Positions 54,001-62,234 of a DNA stretch of 64,000 bases are shown one piece after another. The translations under genes were made by a program, and so were the position numbers. The DNA lies in contig CAZHLJ010000001.1 in assembly GCA_964533215.1 (NCBI GenBank), positions 558,001 through 622,000 on the forward strand, in the 5' to 3' direction. The DNA is from Bact-08 sp964533215. GTDB lineage: Bacteria > Bacteroidota > Bacteroidia > Bacteroidales > UBA932. The notes beneath the pieces are model-generated. The model was given only the letters and a program-made list of their open reading frames with translations. It did not search any database and had not been told where the DNA came from. How positions within the stretch are numbered: position 1 is the stretch's first letter; the number at the start of each line of letters is the position of its first letter.

Positions 54001-54503
54001 CCTTTTTGCACACCTTTTATCTGTACTCCTATTCCAGTAAGAGGCTCATTTGTGCCAGACTCCACAACTACACCCGATATTTCGACTGCTTTGTTTTGCT
54101 GGCTGTTCGCATTGGCATCAGCTCCCTTGCTTACCGGCCGCTGTTTAGTTTGAATGGGAATGATGACAATCGCATTATTTTCAAATTTGTATGTCAATCC
54201 GGTATTGTTCAATACATCATCCAATGCATTTTGTACAGATACTGATTTCAAATCGACAGTAATTCCTTTTTTTCCTGCGATATCTGCTGTTACATAGAAG
54301 ATGTCACATCCGCACTGATCTTTAATTTTAGTCAGCACTTCGGACAAAGAGGCATTTTTTGCGGTAATTGTAATTAGTTTGGTATTCAAAAAAGAGTTTG
54401 CTTGCGTATGAATGCAAAGTAATAGAGAGGCCATTATTGCGAATACCCTTATCGAAGGACTCCGCCTCCTTTTACTTTCCGGCCTTTCTGAGCGTTTAAT
54501 CAT
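51030..54503 (-). CDS. SusC/RagA-type TonB receptor with STN domain (second locus)
   Basis: A protein of 1157 residues. The signal region (about 18-38) follows a very basic start (ERPESKRRRSPSIRVFAIMA). The STN domain (about 44-115) includes LTKIKDQCGCDIFYVTADI and LDDVLNNTGLTYKFENNAIV; the carboxypeptidase-regulatory-like domain is at about 140-215. Plug hallmark PLFVLDGFEVSIQKVIDLDM and LTILKDASAKAIYGSKAANG. The long barrel ends FNASLSFTL. Paralogue of 39188. It should signal through FecR at 54537 and import with SusD. Confidence 0.9.
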   Translation of the reverse strand: MIKRSERPESKRRRSPSIRVFAIMASLLLCIHTQANSFLNTKLITITAKNASLSEVLTKIKDQCGCDIFYVTADIAGKKGITVDLKSVSVQNALDDVLNNTGLTYKFENNAIVIIPIQTKQRPVSKGADANANSQQNKAVEISGVVVESGTNEPLTGIGVQIKGVQKGVITDKNGRFSISAEIGQELVFSFLGMKTVVRKVTSNMAEIKVVMENDIVSMGEVVVNGVFERKANTFTGSVLSISKEDLKRVGNSNVLQSLKNLDPSVFFMNNLSLGSDPNAMPSLAIRGESSIKLEETDLKAMYQNDPNAPLFVLDGFEVSIQKVIDLDMDRVESLTILKDASAKAIYGSKAANGVIVIELKKNPASNFRLSYNGSVEIQAPDLSSYNLTNSAQKLEIEKEFGMYDDPEASFNSVRMMNKLYNQKLAAVVSGINTDWLAKPLQLGVGTKHGISVELGDNKLKAIVDLSYNKVSGVMKGSDRTNIAGGVTLSYRHNKFLFRNQLNISSNESNDSKYGSFSEYAELNPYYTPYDQYGNLSKNIIPQLDPGNDVTVNSWYKEVGFMANPLYNAKLQTLLQKKYIDITNNFDLQWFILDGLKATTRFGLTEQRSRGDQFYPADHLKFQSYTGEMAFRKGSYDLEQGEQSNVSGKFDLQFNREIFPKNNIYANGGLDISQKRYVTNLQKAEGFPSDKMNDIIFARQYVLDSKPTGKEQTIRDFGYYLSLNYSYDNRINIDGTFRQSASSQYGANSRWGAFWSMGASWNINKEKWFNNSNFTQFRLRATTGSTGSQSSAAYNAIASYQYFLDRTYEGFLGTQLLSMKNETLRWQQKFEQNYGLDMNYKNRLSLTFEYYNGITNNAVNPLTLAPSTGFNTVQENIGKVHNRGFDMRSSYVVWQRPSDRSFFSLSLMLSRNKNTLSQISEAMKNFNEKQNNLSLSSNKPIKKYYDGVSMNAIWAMKSLGIDPANGREIYLVTDKDGKKRRTYEYNPSYQVICGDALPKVQGNFGLSCEYKGFGLNAVFMFQYGGQMYNQTLVEKVENANMNNNVDYRIYTDRWRKPGDHSPYKALAKVYVSEKDAMASPITQATSRFVQDLNELKASSFQLSYDFYRHKFVKRVGFERIIMKFNVNDLFTLSSIKIERGTYYPFARTFNASLSFTL

Positions 54504-54536
54504 AGATTTAGTTTTAAGTTTAATATATAGTGTGAT

Positions 54537-55718
54537 TTAATTTTCTTTATTTTTCTTTATCAGGAAGGAACTATTGTCAGATTTTGTGACCGATAATCCT
54601 GAGTAATGATTTATCATTGTTATGATACGTTCAATATCACCAGATCTGCTCGTTGAAAGAGTAACCTTCATCTGGCTTAGATCTGCTGTCTCAAAAGTGA
54701 TTTTTTTGCCGTACCAGCGATCCAGGTCTTTGGCAATTTCCTCCAGAGGCACATCTTTGTAATCGAAACGCTCATTGACCCACGCAAGCTCTGAGGATAG
54801 ATCTGCCTTTTCAACTTTAATGTCATCTGAAATATTGCTCAGATAAGCCATATTCCCGGGTGTCAGCATTAGCCTTGAGCTAGTCTTGGATACTGATACC
54901 GAGCCTTCAATCAGAGTGATTTTTGATACCTGATCCTCACAGTAGTCCTTGATGTTAAACCTGGTTCCAAGCACTGTCACTTCACCTCGGCTTCCTTTGA
55001 CAATAAATGGCATCTGGGTATTTTTGGCAACCTCAAAGTAGGCTTCTCCATAAAGTGTCACCTCTCTGCTTTTACCGGTGAATTTTGAATAGTAAGCCAA
55101 GCTGGATTTTGAATTAAGCTTTACTATTGTCCCATCTGGCAGCTCTAGCTGATAGGTCTTCCCAGAAGGAACTTGTAATTTTATCAATGTCGGGACAACG
55201 TTTTTATTTACACAACTTTGTGTGATTTTTCCCTCGCTGGGATTGTTTCTGATCAGAACATTCCCTAAATGCAGCACTTTTGTCTTGTTGTCGATAACCT
55301 GAACATCTCCATTATCTGTTGTTATTACAACATTGTTGTCGGCAAGAGAGGACTTTTTGTCTTCTTTAAAATTCTCAAGGCGGAACATATCTTTCAAAAG
55401 GAAGATACCGACAATTAATACTGCGGCAATAGAGATTATTTTGAACAAAGTCCTTCGGGTGTTTGTCCTTTTCAACGAATCTCCGGATAGTATTTTGGGA
55501 TATAGTTTGTTAAGAGCTTCTTTCTCATTAAATGAGTTGAAGATCATTATCTCTTTCTCAAGAATAGCTTTGTCGGAGAGCCTGTTTTGTGCTTGGTCAA
55601 CGATATCACTTTTTATATCTTCAGCAATATTATCCTCATCTTCTATAGATAAGAGCTCCTTTGCCTTTTTCCCGGATAGCTTTATTATTAATGAAACTCT
55701 TTTTTCATCCATATACAT
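54537..55718 (-). CDS. FecR-type anti-sigma factor (second locus)
   Basis: A protein of 393 residues. The cytoplasmic N-terminal part is unusually long (about 95) and acidic (KAKELLSIEDEDNIAEDIKS). One membrane helix follows (LFKIISIAAVLIVGIFLL), then the FecR domain (TLIKLQVPSGKTYQLELPDG, TLYGEAYFEVAKNTQMPFIV) and a C-terminal part like DUF4974 (FDYKDVPLEEIAKDLDRWYG). It is the first gene of the second Sus-type operon, 33 bases before SusC. Confidence 0.9.
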   Translation of the reverse strand: MYMDEKRVSLIIKLSGKKAKELLSIEDEDNIAEDIKSDIVDQAQNRLSDKAILEKEIMIFNSFNEKEALNKLYPKILSGDSLKRTNTRRTLFKIISIAAVLIVGIFLLKDMFRLENFKEDKKSSLADNNVVITTDNGDVQVIDNKTKVLHLGNVLIRNNPSEGKITQSCVNKNVVPTLIKLQVPSGKTYQLELPDGTIVKLNSKSSLAYYSKFTGKSREVTLYGEAYFEVAKNTQMPFIVKGSRGEVTVLGTRFNIKDYCEDQVSKITLIEGSVSVSKTSSRLMLTPGNMAYLSNISDDIKVEKADLSSELAWVNERFDYKDVPLEEIAKDLDRWYGKKITFETADLSQMKVTLSTSRSGDIERIITMINHYSGLSVTKSDNSSFLIKKNKEN

Positions 55719-55789
55719 TCATTTTCTATATGACGATAAGAAAGTTGAAAACGACTAACTGCAAAAGAAAAATTTTGAGATTTGTCTAT

Positions 55790-55826
55790 AAAAAAAATTA
55801 TCCTCAGATTTTAGTCTGAGGATAAT
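55790..55826 (-). terminator. Strong rho-independent terminator
   Basis: ATTATCCTCAGA (55797-55808) and TCTGAGGATAAT (55815-55826) form a perfect 12-bp stem with a 6-base loop. On the minus strand the hairpin is followed by a run of eight T. It lies 25 bases after the stop of the ferredoxin gene at 55852 and ends that operon before the FecR gene. Confidence 0.9.
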
Positions 55827-55851
55827 TGGCAGATTATTTAATAGGAAGCTG

Positions 55852-56892
55852 TTATTTAATAGCTTTTGCCTTGCAGACATCACTGCAGCGATTACACTGG
55901 ACACAGCTGTAGTTGGACAAAGAAGAGACTTTTTCCTTTCTGTCTATAACTATAGCCTGAGTTGGACATACCTTCTGGCATTGTCCGCAATGAATACAAC
56001 TTTGTTTATCTATGTGTCGGGGCTTAATGGAAAAAATAGAAAATATGCCTAACAATACACCATAAGGACACATAAACCTACAGAAAGGTCTTGGGATCCA
56101 GAAGCCAATAATCAGAATCACTATGAGATAGCTCCATGTGAAAAACCCAAATGTCCATAAGAATTTTGCCTCCATGGAGTGGCCTTGAAATATGGCTAAA
56201 ACTTGTTCAAACCAGGTCTTGCCTGTGAAAAACAGAGCTTTGTACGGTTCAATCTCGCAAGCAAGGAAACAACTGGATTTTAATGCGAAGTAAATTGTAG
56301 CCACAAGTAGGGCGATTGGAGCAATTTTCAAAGCTGTATTAAGTTTTGCTGGTAACTTATAATGCTTTTTCTTTTTGTAAAAAAGGTGCTGAACAGCTCC
56401 CAATGGGCACCCTGATGTGCAGAACACTCTACCGGCAATCAAAGCAGCAAGCAGTGGCACTAGGAAAATGACTAGGGTGACAAGACCTACCATTTCCGGA
56501 TGAGCAATACCCATAGTTACATTTGTTATTACCCCAACAGGACATATGCAGCCTCCACGGATCAATCCCAGGTATACCAAAGCTGCAATAGTAAGTAGTC
56601 TAAGTTTCCATGACCCCTCTCTTTTTAAAACAAAGAACAGACCGGCAAAAACTATCAATATGAGTATTCCCATATCTACATAAACCATGTATTCTGGTGT
56701 GGGATTAAATTTTTTGGGTACATAATTCTCTCTGTATTCCCATACTGAACTTCCTCCTTGTTCCTGGTTGATTGAATTTTGGCCGTTATTTTCCTGTCCT
56801 TGAGCCATCGGATTTTCCTGCGCAATGACAGGTATACTGAATAGCATCGTCACAAGTAAGATCCCTGTGAAAATTTGTATGATAAATTTCAT
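55852..56892 (-). CDS. NapH-like membrane polyferredoxin
   Basis: A protein of 346 residues. A signal-like first helix (IIQIFTGILLVTMLFSIPVIA) is followed by a Gln/Asn-rich linker and four or more membrane helices. Between them is FCTSGCPLGAVQHLFYKKKK, the CxxxCP motif of the NapH/CcoG family, along with GGCICPVGV and FCRFMCPYG. The C-terminus has two 4Fe-4S sites (CIHCGQCQKVCPTQAIVID and CVQCNRCSDVCKAKAI). It is expected to move electrons from quinol across the inner membrane to periplasmic carriers. It is the last gene of the four-gene operon. Confidence 0.8.
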   Translation of the reverse strand: MKFIIQIFTGILLVTMLFSIPVIAQENPMAQGQENNGQNSINQEQGGSSVWEYRENYVPKKFNPTPEYMVYVDMGILILIVFAGLFFVLKREGSWKLRLLTIAALVYLGLIRGGCICPVGVITNVTMGIAHPEMVGLVTLVIFLVPLLAALIAGRVFCTSGCPLGAVQHLFYKKKKHYKLPAKLNTALKIAPIALLVATIYFALKSSCFLACEIEPYKALFFTGKTWFEQVLAIFQGHSMEAKFLWTFGFFTWSYLIVILIIGFWIPRPFCRFMCPYGVLLGIFSIFSIKPRHIDKQSCIHCGQCQKVCPTQAIVIDRKEKVSSLSNYSCVQCNRCSDVCKAKAIK

Positions 56893-56904
56893 CTCTTCTT
56901 GTTG

Positions 56905-57507
56905 TTATGATTCTGCTTGTTCGAGCTCGTATTCTCCCCTGAAATCATCTTCCGGCCCTATATAAACCTGGTCAATCGCCTTTTGGGGACATTTGGCGGC
57001 AATGTTGCAACTGTTACATGCAAGACATAAATCCGGACGAATTATCAGAAACATGGATTTAGTTCCCTTTTCATTGCAATTTTTTACACAAAGACCACAA
57101 CCTGTACATTTCTTGTCGTCAATAGTATATATAAAAGATCCGTTTCCATCCTGAGATCCGGAAAAACTTTTTCTTACTACAGCTTCTTGTTTACAGACTC
57201 TTATGCCTTCACTCATAATTTTATCAGACGCAATATCCTTGTTAGTGATATGCCCATAGCACACCACGCAATAGGAACATTTTTTCTGATCGTTCACAGC
57301 CTTGACTGCCGATGGTGTACGTACGCAAGCTGTTTCGCATATACCGCAGCCAGTACATTTTTCAGGGTCAATCGCCCATACAAGACGGGTTTTTGGGCCT
57401 GCTCCTTCGGGACTAAAATGTTTGCCTGCAATTCTGTAGGCTGCCCCTCCAATAGCTAGGGCACAGGTCGTTCTTCCTATGTTTATTAAAAATTTCCTCC
57501 GGTCCAT
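56905..57507 (-). CDS. Periplasmic polyferredoxin, NapG-like
   Basis: A protein of 200 residues. It starts MDRRKFLINIG with a twin-arginine signal (RRKFL and a hydrophobic stretch TTCALAIGGAAYRI), so it is probably exported folded by Tat. Three to four 4Fe-4S clusters: CTGCGICETACVRTPSAV, CSYCVVCYG, CTGCGLCVKNCNEKGTK and CLACNSCNIAAKCPQKAI. NapG-type proteins pair with NapH; here they do so without any nitrate reductase. It lies 12 bases before the NapH-like gene. Confidence 0.8.
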   Translation of the reverse strand: MDRRKFLINIGRTTCALAIGGAAYRIAGKHFSPEGAGPKTRLVWAIDPEKCTGCGICETACVRTPSAVKAVNDQKKCSYCVVCYGHITNKDIASDKIMSEGIRVCKQEAVVRKSFSGSQDGNGSFIYTIDDKKCTGCGLCVKNCNEKGTKSMFLIIRPDLCLACNSCNIAAKCPQKAIDQVYIGPEDDFRGEYELEQAES

Positions 57508-57518
57508 TTTTTTTGTTT

Positions 57519-58469
57519 CTAGTTACAACATTCTTTTTTTGTCTCCTTTACAAATGGTGTAGGAGCCCATTTTGAAGGCAATACAAAACCCTTGCCAGAC
57601 AAGCCTTTGGGTGCGTTTGCCCCGGATATTTCCAACAAGGCTTTCTGGAGACGGAGCGCGTCAGGCTCACTTATTTTTGCCATATCAAGTATGACTGAGC
57701 ACAAAGGTATTTTCTCTGTCGTCCCGATCGTGGTAAAATCGTCCGGGCTTGCGATATCAACAGCACAGCTTGCAGTAAGTGCGTAATCGGAAATGATTGC
57801 AACTTCTGCCTTATTATCGAGCAACATGCCAATGCATTCAGTGCAGCCAGCCTTGTTTGTAATCTGGCTTGGCTCTACGCCCTCTTTTTCAAGCATTGCA
57901 AGCGGAGCGTGAAATTTTTCATAAGAGTCTTCCTGACCGATGGCAAAAGACTTGCCGTCTGCATCTTTGAGAGTCTTAATTGGAGAGTCTTTCTTTACTA
58001 TTATTATTCCGGACAGCCATTGGTTGTTTGATGGATCCAGTAAGTCAGCTATACGCTTGTATTTAATTCCATATTTTGGAGTTAGCATGAATGCCATCCA
58101 AGGCTTGCAGATTGTACCGTCAAACTTCTGAGTGATGAGTGAGTCCACAAGATCGTATTCTTCAACCATGTATGTAAGCTGAAGGTCTATATTGTATTTT
58201 CGCTTCAACGTATCCTGTAATCCGGAATAGTCTCTTGAAGCTAGGTCTCCTATACATGAACATGCTGTTTCCTTGCAATATGTCTCGTTTACGGCAAGAC
58301 GGATTGTCAGGGTTGAGTCTGAAGGCGATGCAACGACACCCTGTGATGGCTGAAAGGATGTCTCCTCAAGGCTTTTCCTTTCAACTGTATTAGTATTATT
58401 ACAGCCTGCAAAAAGATAGCAGGCTGTAATTATAATCATGATTCTTGGGTACATATTAAATAAGCTCAT
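57519..58469 (-). CDS. PhnD-like substrate-binding lipoprotein
   Basis: A lipoprotein of 316 residues (IIITACYLFAGC, Cys23). The domain resembles phosphonate/phosphite-type periplasmic binding proteins (PhnD/NMT1): YNIDLQLTYMVEEYDLVDSL, KRIADLLDPSNNQWLSGIII, DADGKSFAIGQEDSYEKFHA and AEVAIISDYALTASCAVDIA. A special feature is four closely spaced cysteines near the N-terminus (YCKETACSCIG), then CTECIGM and a C-terminal KKECCN. These could bind metal or form disulfides. No ABC permease follows, so it may feed the redox operon rather than a transporter. Confidence 0.7.
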   Translation of the reverse strand: MSLFNMYPRIMIIITACYLFAGCNNTNTVERKSLEETSFQPSQGVVASPSDSTLTIRLAVNETYCKETACSCIGDLASRDYSGLQDTLKRKYNIDLQLTYMVEEYDLVDSLITQKFDGTICKPWMAFMLTPKYGIKYKRIADLLDPSNNQWLSGIIIVKKDSPIKTLKDADGKSFAIGQEDSYEKFHAPLAMLEKEGVEPSQITNKAGCTECIGMLLDNKAEVAIISDYALTASCAVDIASPDDFTTIGTTEKIPLCSVILDMAKISEPDALRLQKALLEISGANAPKGLSGKGFVLPSKWAPTPFVKETKKECCN

Positions 58470-58486
58470 AAGGGGAAATGCAGGTA

Positions 58487-60082
58487 TTATTTAGCTGGGA
58501 TACATTTAATAATACCAGATTCCTTTGAGGCAAGATACAGGTTGTCATTGCTGTCAACTACCATAGGTATATATGCGCAACCTTTAACAAGTTCGTCTAT
58601 ACCCTCTACCTTCTTGGCTCCCTCTTTACTATACACTTTTATACGGGTAGGGTCTTTTTCTACAGTAACAATACCTCCGTTTGATAAAAATGCAACACTT
58701 ACAGGGTTGCAGCATCCATGAAAGTCATTGATAGTGTTGCCACGTTGGCCAAAAGCAACTAACTGCTTGCCGGTGAAATCAAAGCTCTCAACTCTGAATG
58801 CGCCAAGATTTGCAACCAATATTTCATTGTTGTTGCGGATGCTGAAGTCAAGGATACCACAGCAAGTACGTAGATTTTCAATTGAAGATTTCTTTGCACC
58901 GGTTTGAGCGTCAAAAACTGTCACATTCTTGCCTCTTGTGTCAGCAACTAGAATGTTGTTTTCAGATACTCTGGCACCAGTGGCTGTAGTCAGGCTGTCC
59001 AGTTTCACCTCTCTGATTTTAGTTCCTTTGGCATCAAGGACAAGGCACTCTACACCAATAGGACCCTCCATCTCTCTCTTCTTTCCTCTAACCTCAACTG
59101 TCTTCTTTCCGGTAACTGACCCAAAAACATAAATGTTGTCTGATTTGTCAACAGCAACGGCAGATGGTTTTGATTTAAGGTTTGACTTGATATCTTTTAC
59201 TTTAGAACCTTTGGAATCTATAATCGAAATTGTTCCATCACTCTTTAGGGCGCAGATGTTGTTGTTTGACATTAATGATAAGTATACTACATCTTTATGA
59301 AGCTTCCCTGCAAATGCGGTTTCTACTTTGTATGATAAATTATGAGCATTAGCTACGAAAGTGTCAAATCCAACTTCTGTTTTTTTCTTCAGATCAACAT
59401 CCTCTCGCATTTTTGCTAACTTAGAATATTTAGCCAGTGACGGGTCAAGTAGGTTAAGCAGTTTCTCAACTTCAACAGCACTCTTGCCATAGGTTAATTG
59501 TTCTATAAGGATTATTGAATAATAGGCTTTAGGATTCTCCTTTATAAAATTAAGAGATAGTTGATCTGTCTCTTCTTTTACTTTATCCATAATTGCCTGT
59601 ATTTCCTCCATACGCTCCTTGCTTACGGGCTTTGCATCTTTAGTTGTAGGGTACATCTCTTTATAAAGATCATTAAGCTTATACTTTTCCTGTAAAGCCT
59701 TTGCCTGTTCAGCCAGCTTGTTTGCACAGTCCTGAGTCTCTCCTCCGCTTATAACAGCTTTATAAAGAGAATCGACATTTCCAGTAAGTGTCATTTTTGC
59801 ATTCTCTGCATAAAAGCTGATCATGCCTTGTTTCCCTTCGACCTGAAGGTAGTATTGACAAGGCTCTGCGACGTTTCCTTTAAAAGTGAATGAGCCGTTT
59901 TCAATTTTGGCACTATCAGATTTGTCTCTGTTTTCTGAAGACATCAGGATAACCTTGCCTTCTGTAATTCCGTCAAGTTTTCCGGTTAATTCAAAACCAT
60001 TTTCTGGACTGTTGTTGCAAGCCGTGAATGCCGATAATATCAGCACAACAGCGCCAAAGCGGGAGAGTAGCGTTTTTTTCAT
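58487..60082 (-). CDS. Lipoprotein with DUF4369-like domain and beta-propeller
   Basis: A lipoprotein of 531 residues (AVVLILSAFTAC, Cys21). The first 110 residues are a beta domain like DUF4369 (FELTGKLDGITEGKVILMSS, GMISFYAENAKMTLTGNV). A helical stretch follows (about 120-240, with QLSLNFIKENPKAYYSIILI). The C-terminal half is a six-bladed NHL-like propeller (VDKSDNIYVFGSVTGKKTVE, NNEILVANLGAFRVESFDFT, VDSNDNLYLASKESGIIKCI). It is first in the four-gene operon and probably lies outside the inner membrane as a redox or binding partner. Confidence 0.7.
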   Translation of the reverse strand: MKKTLLSRFGAVVLILSAFTACNNSPENGFELTGKLDGITEGKVILMSSENRDKSDSAKIENGSFTFKGNVAEPCQYYLQVEGKQGMISFYAENAKMTLTGNVDSLYKAVISGGETQDCANKLAEQAKALQEKYKLNDLYKEMYPTTKDAKPVSKERMEEIQAIMDKVKEETDQLSLNFIKENPKAYYSIILIEQLTYGKSAVEVEKLLNLLDPSLAKYSKLAKMREDVDLKKKTEVGFDTFVANAHNLSYKVETAFAGKLHKDVVYLSLMSNNNICALKSDGTISIIDSKGSKVKDIKSNLKSKPSAVAVDKSDNIYVFGSVTGKKTVEVRGKKREMEGPIGVECLVLDAKGTKIREVKLDSLTTATGARVSENNILVADTRGKNVTVFDAQTGAKKSSIENLRTCCGILDFSIRNNNEILVANLGAFRVESFDFTGKQLVAFGQRGNTINDFHGCCNPVSVAFLSNGGIVTVEKDPTRIKVYSKEGAKKVEGIDELVKGCAYIPMVVDSNDNLYLASKESGIIKCIPAK

Positions 60083-60145
60083 TTTGTGTTAAAATATGAG
60101 TTTATTGTTTCAGATGATAAAGATATATATTATATATACAATAAA

Positions 60146-60160
60146 AAGAGGGTTTACCCT
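60146..60160 (-). terminator. Short terminator after the FIST kinase
   Basis: AGGGTTTACCCT (60149-60160) is a palindrome. On the minus strand it reads AGGGT-AA-ACCCT followed by C and five T. It lies 17 bases after the kinase stop codon. The stem is short (5 bp), so strength is uncertain. Confidence 0.5.
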
Positions 60161-60177
60161 TAATAATTATACATTTT

Positions 60178-62145
60178 TTAATTTTTTTCATAATTGATTG
60201 GCAAATCGAAGTAAAAAACAGATCCTTTTCCAAAATTGCTTGTAACACCTACGTGTCCGTTGTGCCCTTCGATGATCTTCTTGACTATTGCAAGACCAAG
60301 GCCATGACTGCTCTCTCCGCTTGTGGGTTTTATGCTGGTCTGCTTAAAAGGATGAAAAAGGCTATTTATTTCACTTTCAGGAATACCCTGTCCGTAATCT
60401 ATAACCTGCGTGACGATATTATCATTTTCTTTAAAAACCTTTACAACTATTGCTGAATCAGGATAGGAGTACTTTATGGCATTACCGATTAGATTATTAA
60501 GCACCTGACCTATTTTTCCTTCGTCAAAAGAAAGATTCTGATGGGATATTTTAATATCGCTCAATATTTCAATACGTTTGCTGTTGGCCATAAGGGTGTT
60601 AAGCTTTATGTTCTGGTTGACAAATGATATATAATCCATCTCAGATCTGTTGAGGTTTAATTTGCCTGCTTCGATTTTTGAAATGTCCAGTAGATCGTCG
60701 AGCAGATGAAGCATTCTGGAACTCACTTTTATTATCTCCCCTGTATATTCTTTAAGATCATCACTAATCTGTTCTTCAAGGAGCTCGGAAAATCCTCGTA
60801 TGATACCTATTGGATTCCTTAAATCATGTGCCGCTATACCTAGAAATTCATTTTTCTGCTCATTGAGTGATTTCAGCTCACGGTTCTTCGCTTCAAGCTC
60901 TTTTGTCGTCTCATTAATAAAATATAACAGACGCGAGAGAATCCTGGAGTGCTGGTTTGTATACGGGTCTGAACTTTTAATGTCATTTAATACAATCTCT
61001 CCGTCCTTTTTCCCTTCATCATTGGAGCCTTCACGGATACCCACGGCAACCATGGTTGAGTTAAGTAACGACTTGACGGTTCCGTTGGAGCAGAATTCGC
61101 CGAAAGTATAGAAGCCGGCAGTTGGCGCGATTCTGTTAAATGGCAGTGTCTCAAGATTGATGTCCTGCTGCATGAGAAACCTCCTGCATATGCAACTGTA
61201 TAAATAAATGGCCTCTGGTCGGAATTCCAGCATTTTCTGCTGAATATGTGCCGATTCTGCCAATATCATCTGAGGATTCCCATAACCAATCCTGAATTTT
61301 TCACCTTGCCTGATATCTGCCACCATTTCAATTGAGCCATCATTCTCATCGGCAAAAAATGGTGTGCGGGCAATTATCTGGCCGTCCCGGTAGATGAGAA
61401 AAGGAAATTCAAGGCTGTTCTGAAAAAAGTACTTGTCTGCCTTGATTCCCAAGTATTTTTCGTATACAGAAAATGCCGGTTTGCCATCGATTGTCTTTAC
61501 CGACATTTTACCGACATCCGTTATTGTCATCTCTTTGCTCAAAGGATGCCACTCAAGATATGTGAACGACTCGATGAAAAGATCTTTGCCGGATAAGACT
61601 GCCATAACAATACCCTCTTTAAAGCAATGGGTACCGTCATAGACCAACGTATTTCTGGAATTCACATAATTTCCTGCCCCACCTCCAAAAACCGGATAGT
61701 CCTGATTGCTTTCAGTGAGAATATTGAATAGTTTCCCTGAATCGTTACTTACCGGTGTTGAAAGGATCAACACACCCTTTGTCCCATTCACTGAGCTAAG
61801 GTCCAGGGCCAGAGACTTGCCTGCCGATTCCTCATCGCCCAGTTTACATTCATATGAAAAAACATCAACAGAGGAACTTTCAAAGAAAGAGAACTCTATT
61901 ATTGTCGAATTGGTGCTGATCAGGCCCTCGTTTATTTCACCTACAGAAGAGGCTCCGACTACAACAGCCCCGGGCAAAACCATCCTGACAGCTTCCCCTA
62001 TGGATTTATACCATTCACTTTCATTATTTGCCGAGTAGATCTGTATTAAAGCTGACTGGAAATGGCGAAAAGAAACCATCTCCTGTGATTGCATAAAGTC
62101 ATCTAATGACTCCAGGCTGGAGACCGTGAAATTAATTTGTCTCAT
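60178..62145 (-). CDS. FIST-domain sensor histidine kinase
   Basis: A cytoplasmic protein of 655 residues without membrane segments. FIST-N at about 25-220 (VSFRHFQSALIQIYSANNE, GVLILSTPVSNDSGKLFNIL, PVFGGGAGNYVNS), FIST-C at about 225-375 (FEYLEWH-like part, AEDAHIQQK-like part, LYSCICRRFLM), coiled coil at about 395-430, then HisKA with phosphorylated His440 in GIAAHDLRNPIGIIRGF. HATPase follows with VLNNLIGNAIKYS, VIDYGQGIPESEINSLFHPF and GLGLAIVKKIIEGH. FIST domains are thought to bind small ligands such as amino acids. No response-regulator gene is adjacent, so it is an orphan kinase. Confidence 0.85.
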   Translation of the reverse strand: MRQINFTVSSLESLDDFMQSQEMVSFRHFQSALIQIYSANNESEWYKSIGEAVRMVLPGAVVVGASSVGEINEGLISTNSTIIEFSFFESSSVDVFSYECKLGDEESAGKSLALDLSSVNGTKGVLILSTPVSNDSGKLFNILTESNQDYPVFGGGAGNYVNSRNTLVYDGTHCFKEGIVMAVLSGKDLFIESFTYLEWHPLSKEMTITDVGKMSVKTIDGKPAFSVYEKYLGIKADKYFFQNSLEFPFLIYRDGQIIARTPFFADENDGSIEMVADIRQGEKFRIGYGNPQMILAESAHIQQKMLEFRPEAIYLYSCICRRFLMQQDINLETLPFNRIAPTAGFYTFGEFCSNGTVKSLLNSTMVAVGIREGSNDEGKKDGEIVLNDIKSSDPYTNQHSRILSRLLYFINETTKELEAKNRELKSLNEQKNEFLGIAAHDLRNPIGIIRGFSELLEEQISDDLKEYTGEIIKVSSRMLHLLDDLLDISKIEAGKLNLNRSEMDYISFVNQNIKLNTLMANSKRIEILSDIKISHQNLSFDEGKIGQVLNNLIGNAIKYSYPDSAIVVKVFKENDNIVTQVIDYGQGIPESEINSLFHPFKQTSIKPTSGESSHGLGLAIVKKIIEGHNGHVGVTSNFGKGSVFYFDLPINYEKN

Positions 62146-62234
62146 GGCAAAGACTTTTGAATAAAGTTAGGATTTTTTTTGATTTGGATAAAGGCAATCA
62201 ATTAATCTTTTACCTTTGAAATAAAATATCTTAC

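Noticed and set aside
62178..62218. Full Bacteroidota promoter before the ankyrin gene
   Set aside because: TACCTTTG is good, but the nearest TTTG copies are 24 or 29 bases upstream, beyond the usual spacing; only the -7 box is mentioned.
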